Shown here one piece after another: positions 7,961 to 16,860 of a DNA stretch of 28,961 bases. The position numbers and the translations under genes are program-made. The notes under the pieces were generated by a model. That model was not told the origin of the DNA, searched no databases, and worked only from the letters and a program-made list of their open reading frames with translations. Position 1 is the first letter of the stretch; each line of letters starts with the position of its first letter. Source of the DNA: Jimgerdemannia flammicorona (lineage: Eukaryota > Mucoromycota > Endogonomycetes > Endogonales > Endogonaceae); the NCBI GenBank assembly GCA_003990745.1, contig RBNI01000591.1, forward strand, positions 1 through 28,961, given 5' to 3'.

Positions 7961-9994
7961 ATGGCAACCAACATGCACTCTGAGGTGCGTACTGGGCAGG
8001 GTGGCCCTGGAGCATTCGAATGGCAGCAAGTAGGGAGAGGCCCTGGTCTGGGGGGCAGTATGAGGGGTCTGCTGGTGGGAGGACGCGGTGGCAGAGGGGG
8101 TGGAACAGGAGGTCAAGGATCTGGCAGGGCGAGTTTCGCAGAGAAGGTGAAGGGGGGTCAGCAGGGGGCTGGTCTGGAGAGCTGGCTGAGGGGAGGGAAG
8201 GTGCCAGTGAAGGCTACAGGACAGCAACCTCATGGGGGTGCCTCTCTGGAGGGCCTTAGGGGTGGAGCTGGGGGGGTAGAGGCTGGGGCGGGGACTGCTG
8301 ATGGGGGTGTAATGGGCGATCTGGAAAAAAATCTAGATGGGACTGATGATGGTGAGCTGAGCAGTGGGAAGGGCGCGAGGACTGGGGACCTGGCGGATGG
8401 TGTGATGGGGCTAGCCGTGGCTCCATTACTCAAAAAGTCGATCTCGGAATTTGCAGTCATGATGTGTTTCTGGGGCTTGGCGGTGACGGCGAAAATGGTT
8501 CTGGGGCTGATCGCGAAGCAGATGAGTGGTGCGGCATCTGTGAAGTTCCTGAAGGGCCTGGAAGGGGTAGAGGTGGAATTTGAGGAGGCTGGGCCACTGG
8601 AGGAGGCTTTGAAGGCAGGGATGATAGTGGGCGAGGTGTGCGTACCGATGGTGAGATGTCTGCGGTGAGACCCAAGAGTGGTGCAACTTCTGGTAAAAGG
8701 AGAACCCACAGTTACTATAGTAGAGATGAGGAAGAGAGTCAAGGAGATCATGGCAGAGTATGGCGAGGTAGTCGATATTGGGTTCAGAGTGTGGGAAGGA
8801 ACCTCTCTCCAGACAGGGGATGTGGACATCAGGATTAGGCTGGCTGGGCGGGAGGCTACTGGGAAGGCTCGGGACTGGCCCTCAGTGATGATGTGGGGAG
8901 CTTTCTTGTGCAAGGTGACAAGAGTGAAGGGGAGCGAGGAGGAGGAGGAGGATTTGCTGGAAGTACTGGAGGAGTTGAGTGGAGCGGTGGAGAGGAGGGC
9001 GAAGGCATGGGAGGCATTCGAGGTGGCGACGTATCTTGAGGTGGTTGGAGGAAAGCGAGTCCGCATCAACAAGGAGGTGTGGGAGAGGTCTCAAGGGCGC
9101 AGGAGGCAGAAGGAATTGTTGGCGAAAATGGGAGCAGAGGCGATGAGGAAGGCGAGTGATGATGCGACCACTGGAGGGGCTATAGAGAGTATCTGGGCTG
9201 CAGATAGTGGGAGGAGTGAGGAGGGAGGGCAGGTGGAGGCCGAGAAGGTGCCGAGCAAGGATCCTTATACAGATGGCACATTGGAGGTTTGGGAAGAAAC
9301 CTGGGCGGATTCACCTTCACCCTCTCCCCTTATCAGAAGAGGTCCGGCGGCGAGAGTTAGGGTGGGGGAAGATGTGCCAATTCACGGTGCTCAACAAGTG
9401 CGCTTTGGAGTACCAAATGGGGAGAAGGGGGGATTGGTAGAGATAACTGAGGAAGAGGAATTGGTAGATGTCCTGGAGGAGGGATGGAATGAGTCGACGA
9501 GTATAGGGGCTGATACTATGATGTTGGATGGAGGGAGACCAGCAACCCCAGGAGGGAAGGAGGTGGGGAACCTGCTCTGGATATGCCGGATGATGAATAA
9601 CTTGGTGGCAGAGGAGCTGGGGGAAGTCGACCTCCAGGCGATGAGCGATGAGCATTGGGCAGGGATCCTGTAGGGCAATGGAGTGGAGGCAGCATTGAAG
9701 GCAGAAATTCTGGCAGTGTACTTGGAGGAGGAGGGGTATGAGGTCGATAAGGAGAGGGAAGCTGCTCTGGCTGTAGTGGTGGGTGAGCGGGCTGCCCACT
9801 GTTAGAATAAGAGGCATGGGCTGCAGCTCTGGCAGGAGGCTTGCATGGAGTACCATGAGGAGTTTGAGGAGAAGGAGGATGCGGAGATAGCTGAGATTTT
9901 GGCTGAATTGGAGGCCAAGAGAGCCGAGGAAGCTGAAGTTATTGCTGAGCGCGACCTGGACAGGGCACAGGAGGAAGGGGCCATGGAGCAGTAG
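7961..9994 (+). pseudogene. LINE 1 ORF1 (Gag-like, nucleic-acid binding)
   Basis: One frame of 677 codons interrupted by stops at 8666, 9671 and 9803. The start at 7961 (MATNMHSE) matches the MATQDSSS start of LINE 2 ORF1. The N-terminal ~120 residues are Gly/Arg/Gln-rich (RGGRGGGTGG), a likely RNA-binding tail. Then come VPMVRCLR, a stop where LINE 2 has Trp, and an RRM-like block with YGEVVDIGFRVWEGT. The C-terminal half is very acidic (EEEEEDLLE, EITEEEELVDVLEE) and ends in a Glu/Ala-rich coiled-coil-like stretch. A role as the LINE RNA-packaging protein is inferred; no CCHC knuckle was seen. Confidence 0.75.
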
Positions 9995-10025
9995 AGGACT
10001 CATCTGAAACAATATAATATCTCTT

Positions 10026-11045
10026 ATGAATAGTACAACCAACATTTTTTCTTTGAACATGAATGGGCTGTGGGGCACTTATCGGCGTAGGAACATTTTT
10101 ACTTGGCTGAAGGGATTGGAGGCCGATCTCTTCCTCTTGCAGGATGTAAGATGTGACGAGGTCTTGGATAAACTGGAATGGATGAAGGAATGGGGCGGTG
10201 AGGCAGTTTGGATAGGAAAGGTTGGGATTCTGATACGGAAAGGCAGAGGGGAGATTAGGAATGTGCAGAGCTGGGGAAATAGACTGGTCTGGGGTAAATG
10301 GATACATACTGGATGGGAGCCGATTACATTGGGATCTTGTTACTGCCCCGCTGTGAGAGGTGAACATGTAGACTGGGTGGAGGGTCTTCAAGAGAGTGGG
10401 ATGCTCGCGGAGACTGGAATGGATGTTTTGGGTGGAGATTTCAATATGGTTCGGGAGGCACTATTAGACAGAACAGATGGCGGATGAGGAGTTGAGGGTC
10501 AGAGTGGAGGACTTGTGGTATGGGAGGAAGTGGAAAGACTGAGTGCTCTGGTGGATGTGGGTAGGAAGTGCTGGGGGGATTGGAGGGTATATACACATTG
10601 GGCAGGAGGTTTGGGGACAAGAATTGATTGGATTCTGACAGCCAGCTGCTGGGGCTTGGATGTTTGGAGATCACTGGAGGTGGAGTGGTGTCCTTGGTCG
10701 GATCACTGGGGGATTATTGGACAGGGTCAGTTTGGGGGTAGCAGGGATGGGCCTGGACATTGGCGCCTCAATTCCTCCTTGTTAGATGATATATTTTGGT
10801 GGGATGGATGGGCTGCAGACATTCAGCTACAGGTAGTGAGTTGGAGACAGGAAGGTACCCCTGTTGATATTCGGTGGATGCGAATGAAGGCATTGGCCAA
10901 AATATACTGGAGTGAGGCTGGCAAGGTGGCTGGGCAACAGAGGAGGCGAAAAGTGAAATGGGCTTCTAGTAGACTGTCTAGGCTCTTAGATGACTGGGCG
11001 AGACTGGTGATATTGGAGAGAGAGGAGAATTGGAGGTCCATATGA
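10026..11045 (+). pseudogene. LINE 1 ORF2, endonuclease part only
   Basis: An apurinic/apyrimidinic-type endonuclease domain that would nick the target DNA. Motifs in order are SLNMNGLWG, LFLLQDVR, GDFNMVRE, TRIDWIL and CPWSDHWGI. The second motif has LQD where most APE nucleases have LQE; LINE 2 shows the same Asp. There is a stop at 10485 and a final TGA at 11043, 12 bp before the element ends. The RT domain that should follow (present in LINE 2) is absent. The frame starts 31 bp after the ORF1 stop. Confidence 0.88.
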
Positions 11046-11057
11046 GTGAAAAAGGAC

Positions 11058-11636
11058 AATGAATTCATGGACCTTATCTTCTTCAAAGACATCCTGACCT
11101 CTGATGAGGATGAAATCCCTATGGTCTTGAATATTCTGCTCTAAGTTCCTCAGTTATACTGAATTATACCAGCACCCTTTTCCTGTGTAATAGCTGTTCC
11201 ACCACCAGCATTCTGATGTGATACTGAATTATTCCAGCACCATTTTCCTGTATTACTAAAACTATACCAGCATCTTGAATCTGTGCAACCATTAGTACTG
11301 ATCCTGAAACTTGGCAGTTTTTCATATCCTGGTATTTTATTTTAGTTATTGAAATTTATATTTAGCTTTATATCTTAGCAACTATTGAATTATATTTTAT
11401 ATAAATACTCTTCTTATTTTCTCTGAAATAAAGTCAGTTAAGTTCACTTATACACACTTTCTTGCAAACAATCTAAGAGATAACAAGACAGTTTAAAGAT
11501 AAGAAGTTTGAGGACTATAAAACCTTAGAAAGACACTCTAATAAGAACTTACTTATAACAAACTTGAGTTAGTCTAAGAGATATACCTTGAAGAGAATCT
11601 GATATATTTAAAGGACTCAGTGACCACTATGTGACA
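11058..11636 (+). mobile_element. 3' LTR of element A, right part
   Basis: Continues the LTR after LINE 1, starting with the repeated 13 bp. It contains the U3 ORF terminus, a TATATAAATA box near 11400 and AAATAAAG near 11427. It ends ACTATGTGACA at 11636, the best-preserved LTR end in the window. Confidence 0.88.
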
Positions 11637-11996
11637 ATAAATTATATATATTTATATATAAGCTATTTTGATACTCAGTTACTAGCTTATTAGTAATAAA
11701 AAAAAAAAAAATTAAATAGAACTGATATTGCTGAAATAATGAGATAATTATAAGCTATTTATAAAAGATTAGAATACATGACTGATTTTGCCACCACTAA
11801 TCCACTTATAATAACTCTTTCTTAATTCATCTCTTATTCTTAGATAATTAGGATATTGTAGAAAAATTACTTAGAGACTTAGTATACAAGTATACTAAGA
11901 AGTCTTAGTGTGAGAAAGTACTTACTTAGAAGTAGTTGTAGCAGTAATGCTCTTTCTAAAATAACCATAATTATAAGAGACTTATTCTTTATTTAT
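11637..11996. other. AT-rich spacer with target duplications and an A14 run
   Basis: 11637-11640 ATAA is the right target duplication of element A. An A-run of 14 lies at 11698-11711. 11993-11996 TTAT is the left duplication of the solo LTR. The rest is AT-rich without a supported gene. Confidence 0.6.
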
Positions 11997-12238
11997 TGTA
12001 ATAGTGATCTCAGAATGATGACATCAGTACAAGAGACAGTCTTTCCTTACAAGCCACCAGATCAGAGCACAAGAAGACTATATGGCATATAAGATGAGTA
12101 ATGATGACCAACTGTGAGTCATTGTGACCACAGTATGGATATCTTGAGGAATATAAAAGAAGGATCAAGGAACTACAGTAGCAGCAACTAACAAGGCCCA
12201 CCAATCCCAAAATAGCTCAAAGACTTACTACAAATGAA

Positions 12239-13052
12239 ATGTCTGCTGCTCACCAAACCTCAAGGTCAAGGAATTACTAAGGTATCTCAGTTGAAGAAAG
12301 GATATTCCAAGACATCAGAAGAGCCTTGAGGACCTGTACAAGAAGGACTCCTAGTATCAACCTGGGTACTGGTGACTCTTATCATTATATTCTCTACTGT
12401 TACAAGGATCACCATTGCTACCGAATGCCTCCAAATATGGCAGGAGTACAAAATAGGAAACTTTTTCTGCTGGGAGTTCCCACAGGCTAGCCCTCAAGAG
12501 TTACAAAATACTACTCCTATAGATATATGTGAAGCAAGGATAGCTAAGAAGATTCATCAGATCTTCAGACATACACTATGGTTGATCTCCAACTTGGAAT
12601 ATATTAGAGTCTCAGACTTCAGAGATCTGTCAGCCTACCATATCAATGCACTAGAAGCCAGAGTGGCTACAGAAGCCCAGTCCACTATTTCCCTCAATAG
12701 TGATGAAGTAGAAGACTTCTGGCATCCCATCCTCCAGGACAACTCAGATCAATTCTTGCAAGGATTGATCTCAGTATTCTAAAGTTCAAGCATCCAGGTT
12801 AGACCTCCTCAAGACCCCACATTTGTTCCCTATTTTGTAGAAGAGAATTTCATAGATTGGAGAGCCCCTGATTTCTCTGCCAAACATGATGACATCATCA
12901 GCAATGACATCATCCCATATAATATACATGAAATGCATAATCTATGTGACAATGATGAGATAGATAAGACATTTGCAGATCTCATCTCCTTCAAAGATAT
13001 CCTGACCTCTGATGAAGATGAAACTCCTATAGTTCTGAACATTCTGCTCTAA
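12239..13052 (+). pseudogene. U3-encoded ORF, LTR copy 3 (solo LTR)
   Basis: Starts ATGTCTGCTGCTCACC at 12239 in one frame. An 11-nt deletion near 12400 moves it to the frame that stays open from 12372 to 12782. The TAA at 12780 corresponds to CAA in the other copies. Reading continues to the shared terminal TAA at 13050-13052. Here the WQEYKIGN and IHQIFRH blocks are intact, including the two Trp codons that are stops in copy 1. The longest uninterrupted piece in any copy (136 codons) is here. Confidence 0.68.
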
Positions 13053-13307
13053 GTTCCTTGGTTACACTGAATTATGCCAGCACTCTTTTTCTATGTAATA
13101 GCTGTTCCTCCACCAGCATTCTAATATAACTCAGAATTATTCCAGTACCATTTTCCTATATTACCAAAATTATACCAGCATTCTGAACCTGTACAACTAT
13201 CTGTACAGACCCTGGAACTTGGCAGTTTTCCATGTTCTGGCATTTTTATTTGGTTATTGGAATTTATATTTAGCTTTATATCTTAGCAATCATTGAATTA
13301 TATTTTG

Positions 13308-13340
13308 TATAAATACTCTTCTTATTTCCTCTAAAATAAA
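13308..13340 (+). promoter_or_regulatory. Core LTR promoter and polyadenylation signal
   Basis: TATAAATA at 13308-13315 is followed by AATAAA at 13335-13340, downstream of the U3 ORF. Element B has the same pair (TATAAATA 15339-15346, AATAAA 15365-15370), preceded in both families by TTTG. This is the probable start of the genomic RNA (U3/R border). Confidence 0.6.
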
Positions 13341-13545
13341 GTTAGTTCAGATTCACTTATACACAATCTCTTGTAAGTAATCTAAGAGATAACAAGACAG
13401 TTTAAAGATAAGAAGTTTGAGTACTATAAGATCTTAAGAAGGCACTCCAATAAGAACTTGCTTATAACAAACTTGAGTTAGTCTAAGAGATATATCTTGA
13501 AGAGAATCTGATATATTTGAAGGACTCAGCGACTACTATATAACA

Positions 13546-14093
13546 TTATATGCAAACTGAATTTGCCTTAGAATTTAGATTCAATAATAGTTTTTTTTAA
13601 GTCTTTGGAATTTATATATCAGTTTTTAGTTCTGATAGAAGTTAGCTAGGTTTCTGGAGTTTAGTCAGAAATACTAGAGTTACTTAGATGTTATTACTAA
13701 GACTCAGAAGAATATATATATATAGAGGAAGAACTTGATTCTTATATTAAGGACTGAACTAAAACTGCTTTATTTTGAATAGAATGCTAGGAGTATTTAT
13801 ATAAGTTAGTTTGTAATTTCTGGCTAAGTATGAGTAACTAATTTAGTAATTATAGATGATTTTTGTGATTAGGATCTTTGTGATCAGGATCTTTATAATC
13901 AGGATCTTTATACTATAAATTATTAGATAATGAATAGTTGCTATAGTAATTACTGTAGTACCAGTTACTAAAGATAAGCTGAATATTATTTATCTATATT
14001 ATTCATTATTTACATTATTTATTATTTAGCATATGCTACTTAATTATAATATTATCACTATAATATTACTGGTTATAATTATTCATTATATAT
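13546..14093. repeat. AT-rich spacer with 3 x 15-bp tandem repeat
   Basis: The right TTAT duplication of the solo LTR is at 13546-13549. Three 15-bp units of the form GTGATCAGGATCTTT lie at 13865-13909. The remainder is AT-rich with TATA runs, and no gene is seen. Confidence 0.6.
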
Positions 14094-14299
14094 TGTGATG
14101 TACGCAATTGACAATGGAGTACCGGTGACTGCTAAGATCAGATGACATAATGGCATGACAATCGAATAGACAGTCTGACCCATTAGGTGATCACTCCAAA
14201 AGGAGCAATGATAATCTGAGCCAAAAGGAAGACTACATTATTTAAAGAACCATACTCTGCCTCAGGAATCAGCACCAAAGAACAAGTACCCACCATACA

Positions 14300-14971
14300 A
14301 TGCCTCCTATCTGCCACCCCAACCAGACCTCCCGCTGCTCTTCCCCCTTGCCTGGCCCAAAGACTCTAATCCTTGAAGCTATCAAGAAGGCTATTTGGCA
14401 CCCAGACACCTCTGAACATCTGAATACTTCATCAATTACCAGTACATAATGACCCAACAGCTCAAAGATACCACTGAACGAATGACCCTCTGGCATGATT
14501 ACGAAATTGGACACTGCCTTCGTAATGAAACCCAAGAAGATGACCAGGAAGACCTCATTGCCAAAATGTTAACCACCAGTTGGTTAATCAAGAGAGCCCT
14601 CCGTATTCACCAAATCTTCCACCATATTCCCTGGACTATAAATCTTCGAAGGACCACCCATTACCATTACAACACCTGTTGAAGCAACCCCAACTACTCA
14701 CCACCCTGTCAGCTACAATTCGCACCTCATCATTTGGGAACCAAATCAAGAAGTCCCAGAAGTCCCTACCAATATAGAAACTGAAGGATCTGAGGAAGAA
14801 GAAGAGGAGGAACAAAGAATCTACCAATCCTCTGTCTGCCTTCAAGCAGTCCAAGGGTTGGAGAATATCATTAAAGATGATTGGCCACAATTCTACCCCC
14901 TCACCTCCTGGCCGGCGCTCCCACCCTTTGAAGAACAGAATGAAGAAGTCACAACCCAGCAAGATGATTGA
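14300..14971 (+). pseudogene. U3-encoded ORF of element B, homologous to the family A U3 ORF
   Basis: Starts MPPICHPNQTSR at 14300, preceded by ACCATACA as family A is preceded by ACCATAAACAAA. Two compensating frame changes (about 14405 and 14640) split about 223 codons. The middle part carries WHDYEIGH and IHQIFHHIPW. The Trp and the Ile of IHQIF are 38 residues apart, exactly as in family A. The last part has a run of seven Glu (GSEEEEEEE) and ends with TGA at 14969-14971. Sequence similarity fades after IHQIF, but both families end in acidic regions. Function is unknown. The homology is my by-eye reading of two blocks plus start context and spacing. Confidence 0.65.
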
Positions 14972-14996
14972 TTTACTGATAAAAGGTACTTTACCA

Positions 14997-15248
14997 TTCA
15001 GTGATCCAACGTCCGTTTCCTCAGTCCGGTCAGCCAACGTTTGTCAGCAAGTCAGTAACATCTGTTTCCAGTGATATCACCCCCAACAACCAAATCCGAC
15101 ACTGGTACTCGTCTTATTCCAATTCAGTGATCCAACGTCCATTTCCTCAGTCCAGTTAGCCAATGTTTGTCAGCAAGTCAGCAATATCCGTTTTCAGTGA
15201 TACCACCCACAACATCCATATCCAGCACTAGCACTCATCTTATCTCAA
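14997..15248 (+). repeat. 126-bp tandem duplication in the LTR of element B
   Basis: Two direct copies begin TTCAGTGATCCAACGTCC at 14997 and 15123. They share CAGCCAACGTTTGTCAGCAAGTCAG with a few transitions. A third start (CAATTCGGTAC) follows near 15246. The position, between the U3 ORF and the core promoter, suggests a duplicated enhancer-like segment. Confidence 0.85.
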
Positions 15249-15338
15249 TTCGGTACAAACAATTGTCGCACCCATATTCAGCAATTAAACCACCACAACG
15301 TCGTATACCTTAGCCCCCCCCCATAGCTAGCAAATTTG

Positions 15339-15370
15339 TATAAATAACCCTATATCTTAGAGTGAATAAA
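15339..15370 (+). promoter_or_regulatory. Core promoter and poly(A) signal of element B LTR
   Basis: TATAAATA at 15339-15346 is followed by AATAAA at 15365-15370. A run of nine C lies just upstream. The same segment occurs inverted at the right edge of the window (28930-28961). Confidence 0.6.
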
Positions 15371-15503
15371 CCTCAGTCAGTTTGTGTTTAAAGTAAAAAG
15401 GATTACAGAGAAACCTCACTGTCTCCAAGAGACCGGATAAATTCTGAGAACAAGATAACTAGAGCAATGATCGCTCGAGGTTTGAGTTAAAGAATTTTCT
15501 CTT

Positions 15504-16230
15504 GCCACAGAAAACGTTCAAGATTCACCACTAAAGGAAAGCTGCACAAAAAACCACCAACCACCGCCAAGATCCCGCCAGCCCAACCGTTGTACATTCG
15601 ACCTGACCGCCATGCATTCAGAGCCAACTGCCATTCGAGGTTCAAGACCGTGCATTCGAGACCCACCATTCAAGTGTTAAGACCCCAGTCAAGGAACTCA
15701 AGGATACTTAGCTTAGGAAAGTCAGCACCATCATCATTCACCTAACAAGCCAGACAGATGAGTTCCCCTATACCCACTGTGCCATGAACTGTATACATTC
15801 AAGAAGTAATTTGCTGCTAGGAAAATCCATCAACCACTAAACAACCGAGCCTCCACTGTATGAATCAGATGAACCAATCACATGACCATCAACCCGCAAC
15901 CATCACAAATGTACTTAGTCATATACCGCGTGCTCCACCAAGTGGCACATTGAGCCATGCTTGAAGCAACTAGAGATACAAACTGCATGCCACATTTTGG
16001 GAGCTCAACTGGAAAAGTTTTCAAAAGACTTAACCATTTGGCTCAAGAACCCAGCTATCTACAGTAGAGAACTTAGCAGGACCAAGTCAGCAACTAAACC
16101 AGGGGCAGCAACAGCTCTCCTCAGCAGAAAAGAAAGCCCACACCCTTGTCAGAACAGTAGCCAGGACCCTATTCAACACCAGTAGCCAGAAAACCAAATC
16201 AGAAGAAAGAAGTGACCCAGATTACAGTTT
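15504..16230 (+). other. Untranslated leader of element B
   Basis: It matches the minus-strand leader at 27966-28790 over most of its length, for example TTAGCTTAGGAAAG...CAGCACC and CACATGACCATCAACCCGC. It contains repeated CATTCGA/CATTCRAGACC motifs at about 15596-15680. A 74-codon ORF (15961-16185) is present but has no recognisable content. No other gene is supported here. Confidence 0.6.
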
Positions 16231-16860
16231 GACTTCAAGAGAAAGGAGATGACTTAGAGGGCAACCAGAACTGCCCCTTCAGATCCAAGACTTAGGCCAA
16301 GAAGAAGAAGAGGATATCCCCGAGGAGTATCAGACCCTTATCTATAGGAAGAACTCAGACAGAAGTGACTACATAACTACTGTTGTTACTTGAGTCACTC
16401 CACTAGACTGGGTATACTTTGAAACATCAGAAGGAGAAGAGGACTACCATCCATATCAACTAGAGCAAGACGATGATTGGGGATCAGACCATCAAAGGGA
16501 CGAATTCAACCTATACTATTATCCAGACAGTGACACAAACCCACAACAAGGTGAACAAGACCTCACTACTTCACAACAGCAAGGGGCAGATGAACTCACT
16601 ATCAGTTATATCAGTCCACTCCCACCATCAGTTGCTCGAACTTCAGTACTCTGGTCACTCACACCTCGCCACTATCACCCAGGACTTCAACCCCAGCATT
16701 AATTAGAAGAGCCAGATTACCCTCACCCTCACCAAGACACCACCCTCTGCCAGTACCACTAGTTCATCAAGTACTAGCACCACCACCTTCCCCATCACCC
16801 CAAGGATCTGCCAGATCCCCTACCTCTGAACAATACTCAGATAGTGAAGATGAGCCAGAC
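16231..16860 (+). pseudogene. Acidic pre-gag coding region of element B
   Basis: Frame 2 from about 16280 reads EEEEDIPEEYQTLIYRKNSD, one stop, then LDWVYFETSEGEEDYHPYQL and further Asp/Gln-rich text to a TAA near 16700. From about 16707 the gag frame itself is open (PSPSPRHHPLPVP, then SEQYSDSEDEP) and runs into the Met at 16861. So gag probably once started further upstream, with a disordered acidic/Pro-rich N-terminus now cut by a frameshift near 16700. Confidence 0.5.

Larger units (their letters stand above)
7878..11057 (+). mobile_element. LINE 1: APE-type non-LTR element, 3'-truncated
   Basis: A GC- and CpG-rich block inserted in the AT-rich LTR and bounded by a 13-bp duplication. It carries a 5' leader, ORF1 and the endonuclease part of ORF2, then stops before the reverse transcriptase. 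There is no poly(A) tail, only GTGAAAAAGG before the right duplication. It is related to LINE 2 on the minus strand at 20161-25905: both start ORF1 with MAT and share ORF1 blocks and endonuclease motifs. Loss of the 3' rather than the 5' end is unusual for target-primed reverse transcription. Confidence 0.9.
7129..11144 (+). pseudogene. U3-encoded ORF, LTR copy 2, split by LINE 1
   Basis: Homologue of the 1134-1958 ORF. The start codon is ATA here (ATG lost by G to A) and there is a TAA near 7333. A 2-nt deletion near 7393 shifts the frame; after it the frame is open from 7481 to the LINE at 7878. The last part resumes after the LINE (about 11072) and ends at the same terminal TAA (11142-11144) as the other copies. 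Motifs IHQIF, NSDEVEDFW and QVRPPQDPTF are kept. It cannot be expressed as one protein because of the 3.2-kb insertion. Confidence 0.65.
892..11636 (+). mobile_element. Ty3/gypsy LTR retrotransposon A with dUTPase, decayed, nested LINE
   Basis: Two LTRs of the same family (892-2406 and 6889-11636) bracket a 4.5-kb internal region with gag, dUTPase, reverse transcriptase, RNase H and integrase in that order. Integrase last places it in Ty3/gypsy (Metaviridae). The 3' LTR is split by a LINE insertion at 7878-11057. The ends fit a TG...CA consensus (TGTAATAGTGAC to GTGACA) and a 4-bp ATAA duplication flanks the element. Many in-frame stops and two frame changes make it non-functional. No zinc knuckle or aspartic protease was found between gag and dUTPase. 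Confidence 0.9.
11997..13545 (+). mobile_element. Solo LTR, family A
   Basis: A complete ~1.55-kb LTR with start TGTAATAGTGATC and end ACTATATAACA. It is flanked by TTAT on both sides (11993-11996 and 13546-13549), with no internal element region attached. Solo LTRs arise by recombination between the two LTRs of one insertion. It retains the U3 ORF, the TATAAATA box at 13308-13315 and AATAAA at 13335-13340. Confidence 0.92.
14094..15503 (+). mobile_element. 5' LTR of element B (3' border uncertain)
   Basis: The left border is placed where AT-rich spacer changes to TGTGATGTACGC. A TATA-like TTATTTAAAG lies at about 14238 before the U3 ORF. Downstream come a 126-bp tandem repeat, a C9 run, TATAAATA and AATAAA. 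The right border is tentatively after CTCTTGCCA at about 15503. In the minus-strand copy near 28790 the same point reads CTTGCCA followed by TGGAAAACG, which could be a primer binding site; here it reads CAGAAAACG. No second LTR is available to confirm this. Confidence 0.55.

Noticed and set aside
8230..9072. 280-codon minus-strand ORF opposite LINE 1 ORF1
   Set aside because: It is the antisense of a GC-rich, purine-biased coding frame with recognisable LINE homology. Its Ser/Pro-rich composition is typical of such shadows.
9317..10078. 253-codon minus-strand ORF
   Set aside because: Antisense to the acidic C-terminus of LINE 1 ORF1; Leu/Pro/Ser-rich low-complexity text without motifs.
11910..12092. 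60-codon ORF spanning the spacer and the solo LTR start
   Set aside because: It crosses the LTR boundary and target duplication, so it is a chance frame.
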